64,000 bases of DNA from Euonymus europaeus (lineage: Eukaryota; Streptophyta; Magnoliopsida; Celastrales; Celastraceae), in NCBI GenBank assembly GCA_963580455.1, contig OY756969.1, positions 10,927,501 to 10,991,500 on the forward strand, given 5' to 3'. Of this stretch, positions 56,171 to 64,000 are shown piece by piece. Below the pieces are notes generated by a model that saw only the letters and a list, made by a program, of their open reading frames with translations, ran no database searches and was not told the DNA's origin. The stretch's first letter is position 1. Each line of letters opens with the position of its first letter. Made by a program: the position numbers and the translations under genes.

Positions 56171-57650
56171 AAAGTCAATTATTCAAACTATTCCATCCTA
56201 TGCCATGAGTATATTCAGGCTATTGAAAGTTTTATGTGAGGAATTAAATAGGCTCTCCAGGGAGTTCTTATGGAGTGGTTCTACATCAAACAAAAAAATG
56301 CATTGGGTAAACTGGAAAAGCATTTGTAGTCCTATGTCAACTGGAGGTTTGGGATTTCGAGATATGTTCCATTTTAATACGACTCTCCTGGCAAAACAAG
56401 GTTGGAGATTGATTAGTGATGACGAATCCTTGTGCAGTCGTATGATTAAAGCTAGATATTATCCAACTAGAACTTTACTATCAGCTGCAAAAGGTACAAA
56501 CCCTTCTTATGTATGGTCCAGTCTTATATCTGCTAGAGAATTGCTTGGGGAGGGAGTCCGTTGGAGGGTTGGTAATGGGCTTAATATTAATGTTTGGGCG
56601 GACCCATGGGTTTCGAATATTCCTCTTGGTATTCCTTCTCCTTTGAATTCGGTTGGAACGGTAGATCTAACAGTAGCAGCTGATTCGATTATTCCTAGAG
56701 CTTGCTCATGGGATCTGCAATTGATATCATCCATCTTCAAGCCTTTCAACCTTGCTGCTATTATTTCCATTCCAATTTGTTTTCGGTCACCAAGGGATTC
56801 TATCATGTGGAGTCCAAACAATGATGGGAATTTTACGGTTAACTCAGCCTACAAATTTGCTTGTTCTCCTCTAGAGGAAACTTTAACTCCAACTGTGTCC
56901 CTCCCGCAAATTCCTTGGTCCAAGTTATATAGGCTTCATCTTCCCCTATGTGTTCTAAACTTTGCTCGAAGACTAGGAAAAAATGCCCTTCCCACTAGAG
57001 ACAATCTTCTAAAGAGAGGTATGGAAATTGATGCTTCATGTCCTTGTTGTCATTTTGAATTTGAGTCCAGCTCACACTTGTTCTAGAGCTGTCCTTATTT
57101 CAATGAAGTTTGGGGTCCCAAGCGTGCTCTTTTTAGGAACCTTCTCAAAGCAGACCCAAATTCTCTGACATGGTTTGGGTTCGTGGTTAATCTTTTTTCG
57201 AATGCTAATTTGGTGGACACTTTAAAATCAATGTTCATGCTGCTTGGTCTCCTTTCACGGCTACAGCAGATGTGGGTGCAGTTATACGAGGCAGTAGAGG
57301 GGAGGTGCTAGCTGCTGGACATCATCAGATTCCCTTTGTGGGGGGGGAAGTTGCCTTGCCGAAGATCGTGCTTTCATGTTTGGATTAGAGATAGCTAGTC
57401 ATCTGGGCATAGGCAGCTTCACTCTAGAAGGTGATGCACTCATTATTGTTTCAGATATTCAAGCAAGGCGAGTGGCTAGAGCTCCGTATGGTTTATTTAT
57501 TGAATCCATTATTTTAGCTATGGAAAGGGTGAATTGTAATGTTGTTTTCAGTGCTAGATCTTGCAATAGGCTCACTTGCGATTGGCTGCTTCCGAACCTG
57601 TTTGGAATATTGGTTATGTCCCTAGTGTTTGTACTCCTTTTATTGATCCT
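56166..57650 (+). pseudogene. LINE ORF2, zf-RVT and RNase H domains
   Basis: The 306-codon frame 56166-57086 encodes the post-RT region (SIIQTIPSYAMSIFRLLKVL, EFLWSG, KMHWVNWKSIC, GGLGFRDMFHFN, WRVGNGLNINVWADPWV). It ends in the zinc-binding reverse-transcriptase motif (CPCCHFEFESSSHLF) with a TAG where the next residue should be. An RNase H domain follows from about 57228 (WSPFTATADVGAVIRGSRGE, then GLEIASHLGIGSFTLEGDA at 57376). Stops and frame changes occur near 57086 and 57375. It ends just before the poly(A) tail. Confidence 0.88.
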
Positions 57651-57689
57651 GTTATTTCATGTTAATGAATCCAGTTTTATCTCAAAAAA

Positions 57690-57706
57690 AAAAACATTCA
57701 ATGTCA
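57690..57706. repeat. LINE target-site duplication, right
   Basis: AAAAACATTCAATGTCA follows the poly(A) tail and repeats 43808-43824. The A-run makes the exact left limit ambiguous by a few bases. Confidence 0.85.
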
Positions 57707-57846
57707 TAAAATATAATCTGCCAAATTCAAACATGTTATTGAGCTCTCACTTTTTTAAGGCAATGTAAAAAACACAATTTACAAAACATGTCAGCTTTAA
57801 CAATTACATCGTTTAAAATAATAGTGTTTAGTCAAAGCATTGTTAC

Positions 57847-58820
57847 TTACTTGTTCTTCCCCTGTTTGGCGACATCACTCAATTTATTTTTCACCTCCAA
57901 TGTCAAGTACTTGTAAGTCTCGGACTTTGTTGGAACTGCCAATGGCTTCTCTTTGCACTCCACCACTTTATATGCCTCCAAATCACAAACTTCAAAGTCT
58001 CCATCGTCAACAATGTTCTTTCCCTTATTCTGTATTTTCTGATTCTTCTTCCGATCATACACAAAGATGGAGTCACGCTTTTGCACCCTGCTTTTGTTTT
58101 CACTCTCCTGACCATGGAGGGTGTCTTTTTTTTGTTAAGTGTCTCCTTCTTCACACGACAACTGTCAAGAGGTTATGACGTGTCTTTATTTTGCATCGCT
58201 AAATCAGTTGGTTTTGGTAACTGAGCTGCTATTGGAACAACATCAGTAGCTGGTATCACATTGTTCTTCAACTCAAACAATGCCATTATGTCTTCTGTCT
58301 CTGATTTCAGTTGATGTAATTCAGCTCTCAACCCGGCATTTTCCTTTTCAAGTTGCTCCTTTTCAAGATTGACTTTAAACATATTGGCAGTTATAGTATC
58401 CAGCTCAAGAGTTTTGCTATTCAATGTATTACTCATCTGGTTCACGTCATCTTGTAATTTCTCTTTCTCTTTTATTTGCACCGCAATCTCAATTTGCAGC
58501 TGTTCAATCTCCAAGTTGGTTGCATCCCTTTCTTGCTCTAGGGTCTTAATTTTAAGCAACACATCATTTTGAGGAGTTTCTATGGGGTCTTGTTGTTCAT
58601 GTATGCGTGGTGAAACTGCCTCCTCAAATTCAATATCCAAATGGCATCGCGGTGACACATGTTCTGGATTCAAACTCTCTTCATTATTTTTATCCAAACT
58701 AATGATCGACAATGCACCATTGCTGGGGTTTGGACCATTGTGATATGGCATTGACATTTCATGTTGTATATTCAAGGCCTTGCATTCTGCTTCTGTCATG
58801 GACAATTCATCTTCAACCAC
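57847..58820 (-). pseudogene. ULP1-like gene, coiled-coil exons
   Basis: Two open segments on the minus strand. 58820-58173 encodes an acidic amino part and a long coiled coil (LEQERDATNLEIEQLQIEIA, later LEKENAGLRAELHQL), with heptads through about residues 90-190. 58086-57847 continues with a basic and mixed segment (KSETYKYLTLEVKNKLSDVA). They lie between the amino-terminal domain (59.1-60.06 kb) and the LINE insertion. The protease exons follow beyond the LINE at 43406. The coiled coil probably mediates oligomerisation. Exon boundaries are not certain. The segment 58173-58820 has no internal stop. Confidence 0.6.
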
Positions 58821-59099
58821 ATTGGGGGCCTAATCAATTTAAATGTAATAACAAATGTCAAAAATCAAATAAAAACAATGTAATCCTCAAATTTTCGTCC
58901 TTAAGAAATTCAAATAAGCACAATGTAGTCATAAAAAAAAACAATGCAGTAACCACAAGATGGACAATGTCATTATCAACCACCTCACTGTCAATAGACT
59001 TGTGATGTAACTTCGCATAAAAAACAAAATATAATTAAATTTAATACATTAGTCACTTTTATAACAATGTGATTACAACTATATTTATATAAATACCTA

Positions 59100-60056
59100 T
59101 TTCCCTTTCATCGTGTCCATGTACTTGGTCTTGAAATCCTTAGGCCATCCACTGATGTCCTATTTTAAGAATCTCGGAAATATTGAATCATTCAATGACG
59201 CAAAGATTTTGTCCGCTCGTAGAACCAATACTGCATTTTTAAAATGCTATATCAGTTGCTTATATTGAAATGTAATGTAACATCATTTTCCATAAAGTAC
59301 GAGGCTTACAGACAACACTGTCACACATCCAATCACCTTTCGTGGATCTTTGTGATTTTTCTTGATCGAGTCTACTAGGTGCTCGGTTATGGCCTAAGAC
59401 CAATTGTATTCTTTGACGTTATCCAGATCGTAGATGTAATTAATAAATGCCCACAGAATGTTGTCAACTCTTGTTGAGAAAAATAAGGTCATGCAAGTGT
59501 ATAACATGAGCAGTTGAACAACATCCTCTACATCTTCGTCATTTGTACTAGCGACAACTTTTTGTAGTGCATTCTTTATGTTTGTGGATTTCATTTGGGT
59601 CGTTCCCTCAGCAAATCGTGATTTAACGAGTTCATTGGCAGCTGGCTTCGTCATTCTGCCAATCTTTATATCCACAATGCCTGAAATCACGCCAAAAATA
59701 AGCGATATATCAGTCTCCTTTAGTCTCAACTTCTTCTCCCTTGTAATGAAGCAACCTTTGCGTTCATTGTACGATCTAATGATGTCACATATGAAGTTCT
59801 CGTTCTTTTTTGTCTTGATATCTTTGTGATCTTCATGGATCAAATTCTCCCATCAATATAATAATGAAGTTTTCTTTAAACATACCTTGTGCTTCTCTGT
59901 CAAATTTAGGCCTTCTAACATAGTCTTGATAGCTCCCAAATTAGATTTGAATTGCATTTCGTTCGGTTTCTTCCCCGCATTTTTTGACGACTTAGGTTTC
60001 ACCTTCGACGACGATCTTGAACGTTTTTTAGAACGAGTTGAACTGCCTTTTGCCAT
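59100..60056 (-). pseudogene. ULP1-like gene, amino-terminal exons
   Basis: ATG 60056 gives MAKGSSTRSKKRSRSSSK, a basic, nuclear-localisation-like start. A conserved domain follows on 59843-59300: LRLKETDISLIFGVISG, VVQLLMLYTCMTLFF, WAFINYIYDLDNVKEYNW. It resembles the DUF1985 / plant-mobile-domain-like region that precedes ULP1 proteases in transposon-encoded plant proteins. A TAG follows YNWS (59394). The exon then reads to a GTAAGC-type donor near 59307. A further exon (59234-59100; LRADKIFASLNDSIFPRFL, then a TAG, then WPKDFKTKYMD) follows. It is convergent with the FAR1-type transposase. The stops make it a pseudogene. Confidence 0.65.
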
Positions 60057-60138
60057 ATGTAATTATTGTTTATTACATTAAAATTTTTAGTACTAGAACA
60101 ATATAAAGTTATCCAATGCAACATCAAGTAGTACAACA

Positions 60139-60702
60139 TGTTATAAATTCCACACCCCCACATATCAACAATATTGTCCGCTTTAGGTTGTCCGGTTCAC
60201 AGGATACATCGGGCCCATATATGGGTTGTCCGGTTCACATGGATACAACGGGTATGCACGGCTTTGTTCCTCCTCAAGTGTAGCAAGTGGGCTTGGGCCC
60301 AACTCACCACACAAGGGAAAAGGATGTGGGAGTTCTAACACTCCCCCGCACTTGTGGGCTGGGTTATACCACAGACCCAACAAGTGGAGTAGAGGTCATA
60401 CCCAAGTAACTGGACCGAGCAACCTGCTTCGATACCATGTTATAAATTCCACACCCCAACCTATCAACAATATTGTCCGCTTTCGGTTGTCCGGTTCACA
60501 GGATACATCGAGCCCATATATGGGTTGTCCGGTTCACATGGATACAACGGGCCCGCACGGCTTTGTTCCTCCTCAAGTGTAGCAAGTGGGCTTGGGGCCA
60601 ACTCACCACACAAGGGAAAGGCCTTGTTGTTAGTGGAAGTGGGCCTTCTCCCTAATAAAGGGAGTTTACCTCCCACATCTTACCGATGTGGGAGTTCTAA
60701 CA
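60139..60702 (-). mobile_element. TRIM (miniature LTR retrotransposon), 564 bp
   Basis: Two direct LTRs, 60139-60340 (202 bp) and 60438-60702 (265 bp), both start TGTTATAAATTCCACACCCC or nearly so and end GTGGGAGTTCTAACA. A 97-base interior separates them. On the minus strand TGGTATCGAAGC (60426-60437) is a tRNA-Met-type primer site touching the right LTR, and GCGGGGGAG (60341-60349) is a polypurine tract touching the left LTR. Flanks CAACA and CAACG suggest a 5-bp duplication with one change. The left LTR lacks about 65 internal bases. No coding capacity. It lies 83 bp upstream of the ULP1-like start codon. Confidence 0.88.
60426..60437 (-). other. TRIM primer-binding site
   Basis: TGGTATCGAAGC on the minus strand, directly adjacent to the right LTR. 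It matches the initiator-Met motif at most positions. Confidence 0.8.
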
Positions 60703-60892
60703 CAACGGATAAACGCACTGTAACATGTTAACTTCCAATGTAATAACATGGTAAACACTCAATGTAATATTAAGCAAGGGAGAACGTCATCACCCAAGTT
60801 CTCCACTGTCAAAAGAGTTGTGCACTGATTTGCCCTCACTAACCAAAATTTAATTAAATTGAACCCAAACCAACCCAAAACCATCAAGCAAT

Positions 60893-61240
60893 TAAGTAAT
60901 CAATGTAAATATAGACATTCGAAAAGCTTGAGAGGTTTCAAACAACAACCATGTAATCAAATTTCAATCTAAAAAGTTCATATAAGCACAATGTATTCCT
61001 GACAAACCACAATGCAGCAAGCCACAATAAACACAATGTCATCCTCAAAAATCACAGTGTCAATGGACTTGTGAATTGATTTGGCATCAAAAAACAAACA
61101 AATTTTAAATTCAAGCAAACACAACCCAAATCTATACAGACATTCAAAATAATTGACAGCTATAAAAGAACCACGTTGTAGTCATAATTCAAATTAAAAT
61201 CTTCATAATAAGCATAGTGTAATCGTCAAAAAACACAATG
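60893..61240. repeat. Large direct repeat, copy 1
   Basis: It shares long runs with 61571-61955, for example AAGCTTGAGAGGTTTCAAAC, CAAACAACAACCATGTAATC and AAAGTTCATATAAGCACAAT. ACAATGTAATC-type motifs recur inside. Confidence 0.85.
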
Positions 61241-61570
61241 CATAAAACCACAATAAAGGTCAATGTAATCCTCAAATACCACACTGTCAATAGACTGGTG
61301 TAGTAACTTCGAATAAAAAGTTAACATCTACTTAAATTCAACACAAGCTAGCCCAAACCATCAACCAATGTAACTAGGAACATTCCAAAAACCTCCCTAG
61401 CGTAATCAAGTTTCAATTTAAAATGAAGGAATAAGCACAATGTAATCAACAACCTCCCCAGCGTTCAAGCATTTTACATTGAATAAAAACAAACATAACA
61501 AAATATTAACTCAATAACCCCCCTCAATCACTCAATTAATCATTTTTACGAACACAATGTTTTAGTTTCA

Positions 61571-61955
61571 GCAATTAAGAAATCAATGCAAATATAGACA
61601 TTCAAAAAGCTTGAGAGGTTTCAAACAACAACCATGTAATCAAATTTCAATCTAAAAAGTTCATATAAGCACAATGTATTCCCGACAAACCACAATGCAG
61701 CAACCCACAATAAACACAATGTCATCCTCAAAAATCATAGTGTTAATGGACTTGTGCATTGATTTGGCATCAAAAAACAAACAAATTTTAAATTCAAGCA
61801 AACACAACCCAAATCTATCAAGTACGTAAGACCCAAAGTAAATATAGACATTCAAAAAAATTGACAGCTATAAAAGAACCACCTTGTAGTCAAAATTCAA
61901 ATTAAAATCTTCATAATTAGCACAGTGTAATCGTCAAAAAACACAATGCAGAAAA
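61571..61955. repeat. Large direct repeat, copy 2
   Basis: Second copy, offset by about 675 bases, with a small extra segment (AGTACGTAAGACCCAAAG near 61820). It lies in the presumed 5' flank of the ULP1-like gene or the terminal region of the MULE. Confidence 0.85.
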
Positions 61956-61963
61956 CCAGGGGA

Positions 61964-62060
61964 GCGACCCTTTTTCTCTTGCTTGACCTAGCACCTTCGG
62001 CCGATTTCTTCCACTGGCCCAAAGTGGTCATCTTCTTATGTAGCTTCAAAGTGACATATC
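61964..62060 (-). other. Short coding-like remnant similar in style to the ULP1-like gene
   Basis: The minus strand reads RYVTLKLHKKMTTLGQWKKS and a basic SKRKR segment. This resembles the KYLTLEVKNKLSDVAKQGKN end of the exon at 57847-58086. It may be a duplicated exon fragment. It is short and without boundaries. Confidence 0.3.
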
Positions 62061-63100
62061 TATGAAACAACAAAGAAAAAGTCATAAAAATTAACAATAA
62101 GTAAAGAAATAAGCCCGAGCAAGGGAAAAAGGCCCCACATCGTATTGCCTACTCGGACAGGTTTGCCCGAGTGAAGTCAACAATAGAATAAACAGTAGGA
62201 ATCGAAGGAGAGAAGGCTTGTTTGAGGGTTATATACAAATCAAGTTCCTTAACATAAAGTTTGGGCAAGCTTCTAAACCTGCTAAACCTAGCTTGAGCAC
62301 ACGAGGTTCCAAAGAGGAGTTTTTAATCCTTGGGGAATGGCATACAAATGAAAATATAATTGACTATCAAGTTATGGTTGGATGAAGAATAGTTTGGAGC
62401 GACCATGCCCTTCTTAAATTTCAATTAAAAAAGTCCATAATCCCTCGGAGCTTTGCAAAGAGAGAAAAGATGTTGTAAAACATTAGAAGAGATGGGAACT
62501 CTAAGCTTTGATAAATAGTGGAGGATTGTACGGGAGAAAAACCCAAAAATTGGAGGCTAGACAGGCAGGAAAAATATCAAAGCGACAAAAGAAGGATGTT
62601 AAAATAAGGGTGAAGGGAATCCAAGCTTTGAACTGCAGAGCTGTAGTAGAAATCACAAACTCCCCCACGTTGAGGGTTGAAAGGAGAAACCCCCTCAGAC
62701 ACGGGTTTGCAAGAGCATGGGATCCCAAATAATCTATGCTAGTTCTCTACCTCAGAGGTAGTGAGACTACAACCTAAGTTTCTTGCTCCCCTAAATCCAT
62801 CACCAGCAACCCGAGCAGCCTTTGAAAGGGCTTCAAACCAAGGTGGAGCAAAGAAATGACACTCGGCTAAAGGAAGTCTCAAATGCCTTCTAATGGGAGG
62901 AGAAGAATGAGAGGAAAATCCCTAGGAAAAAGCCTCATTGGCGTCCTCTAATAAGTTGCTGACACAATCTGAAGAAGGAGAGAAAGACATTTCTCGTACT
63001 TGAGATAGGTTGACGAAAAAGAGGAAAGAAATGGAGATAGGTTGACGAAAAAGAGGAAACAAAACTCTCAGAAATGGGGATTGCTCGGGTCTCTAAAAAA
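62061..63100. other. Unassigned stretch
   Basis: Mixed-composition DNA with no recognised domain on either strand. A local duplication of GAGATAGGTTGACGAAAAAG (63001-63020 and 63033-63052) is present. The short ORFs here have no family resemblance. Confidence 0.4.
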
Positions 63101-64000
63101 TTGCTCAACAAGTGCATATTTAAAGCGACATCTCCACTATTTATAGTTGAAGACCGTTCTGGTCAACGAGCCCAATGAAGAGACTCTTGGAATTCTCGCA
63201 TCCAAACCATCCATATCAAACTCGTTGTTGGGCCTCAAGCACCTCCCATATTGAATTTGGACCTTCTTGCTCATTGTCATCAATGTTTTTCTCGGGTCGA
63301 AAAACACCATCATTATAACGTCTCGTATGAATGCAATTAATGTGAAAGTTATGTCAGACCTGTCATGGGTCTATCCAAATGACCAATTACAGATTTGGAA
63401 AGCAAATGATAATACAATAAATACCCTCTACTAAGAAGATGACACGGTGGCAAACAATTAAGGCTTATTTAAACTACAAACGAGAAGCACAAAGTTCACA
63501 TTGCTCGATAACTGAGCAATATGCTATTATTCTTGATATCGCGATCCTCAGATAATAACTATCTTCTAAAGGGAAATTGATTCCCCAATTTAGCAAAGAC
63601 CCTTTTATTTCACTGAAAATTCTGTTAAAGGAAAGTTTTATCGCTATAAAAGGGGGTCCACCCCATGGGTAGAAAATAATTTTTTACTCCCAAAACACTA
63701 TTCATTTCTAGAGCACTGAGTAGTGTTCCCTAAAAAACTTACTTGCGTTCGCATCTGACATGAGTGTCGGAGCGCCAACGCTAGAGAACAATCTCTGGCA
63801 GGCTATTAGCTCACGATTACTCTTCTATGAAAGAACCAGTTTATCCGAGAATACATAGTTTATCCTCATCTTGATATGTCATCCAAACAAGAAATTCTTG
63901 GACGTCATCAATTATGATGACCACCTAGTCATGGAGCTTATGCTCAAAGATGTTTTTTATTTGCATTCACAACTTCTAGAAAGAGCTACTAAATCAAGTT
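63101..64000 (+). promoter_or_regulatory. LTR-like promoter region at window end
   Basis: A TATA box (GCTATAAAAGGGG, about 63643-63655) is followed by ATTTCTAGAGCACTGAGTAG, TGACATGAGTGTCGGAGCGC and GAACAATCTCTGGCAGGC. This resembles U3-R-U5 regions of plant Ty3/gypsy (Tat-like) LTRs. The LTR start is not defined and the end lies beyond the window. Confidence 0.45.

Larger units (their letters stand above)
43825..57689 (+). mobile_element. L1-type LINE, near full length, interrupted by an LTR element
   Basis: Order on the plus strand: 5' end at 43825, ORF1 (43951-45150), ORF2 with endonuclease (45312-46400), reverse transcriptase (54867-56170), zf-RVT and RNase H (to about 57650), and a poly(A) tail near 57684-57694. 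A 17-bp direct repeat AAAAACATTCAATGTCA flanks it (43808-43824 and 57690-57706), the expected LINE target duplication. Without the LTR insertion (46418-54861 plus GGAGG) the element is about 5.4 kb. It lies inside the ULP1-like gene, in the opposite orientation. Frameshifts and stops make it inactive. Confidence 0.92.
60703..62000. other. AT-rich flank of the ULP1-like gene with CAATGTAAT motifs
   Basis: No coding signal. It is composed of the direct repeats and further CAATGTAATC / CAATGCAG motifs. It could be the terminal region of the MULE, but no terminal inverted repeat matching the left side was found. Confidence 0.45.

Noticed and set aside
62501..62732. Overlapping ORFs on both strands at the right end
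   Set aside because: Neither has a recognisable domain or context, and both are short.

Overview
This window looks like nuclear DNA of a dicot plant from a repeat-dense, probably heterochromatic region. The sequence is AT-rich. Almost every recognisable coding segment belongs to a plant transposable-element family: Athila Ty3/gypsy, Ty1/copia, CACTA/En-Spm, MuDR-type and FAR1-type Mutator-like elements (MULEs), an L1-type LINE, a TRIM, and a fragment resembling plant pararetroviruses. I found no convincing host gene, rRNA or tRNA. Nearly all coding regions carry stops or frameshifts.

Left part (1-28.7 kb). Position 1-1431 is an Athila-type LTR running in from outside the window. It abuts an RNase H fragment on the minus strand (1432-1842), an LTR-like promoter segment (1846-3065), a decayed pararetrovirus-like capsid/protease region (about 3.07-5.05 kb), and the 5' half of a dead copia element (LTR end and PBS near 5.96 kb, gag-protease-integrase to 8829). 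From 8830 to 28742 lies a nearly complete Athila element on the minus strand. Its parts are LTRs 8830-10358 and 27223-28742, a tRNA-Asp primer site, gag, protease, RT, RNase H, integrase and an extra 3' ORF. An 8.5-kb CACTA transposon (16529-25059) with a 3-bp target duplication ACT is inserted in its gag-pol ORF. The CACTA carries a TNPD-like and a TNPA-like gene, both on the plus strand.

Middle (28.7-38.6 kb). This holds a remnant with a tRNA-Arg-like primer motif, a dead MuDR-type transposase (29.1-30.7 kb), a duplicated block containing two 48-bp minisatellites (33-34.7 kb), six dispersed copies of a hairpin-forming sequence (33.4-36.1 kb), and a GC-rich foldback element (36669-37017) inside telomere-like tandem repeats.

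Right part (38.6-64 kb). The outermost unit appears to be a MULE with a FAR1-type transposase on the plus strand (39.5-41.8 kb) and a convergent ULP1-like cysteine-protease gene on the minus strand. The protease exons are at 42.6-43.4 kb and the upstream exons at 57.8-60.06 kb. The gene is split by a LINE (43825-57689, 17-bp target duplication). The LINE is itself interrupted by a non-autonomous LTR retrotransposon (46418-54861, target duplication GGAGG) that encodes only a capsid-less Gag-like protein and a small leucine-zipper protein. A 564-bp TRIM sits just upstream of the ULP1-like start codon. The window ends in another LTR-like promoter region. The main story is nesting, up to three levels deep: LTR element in LINE in MULE, and CACTA in Athila.
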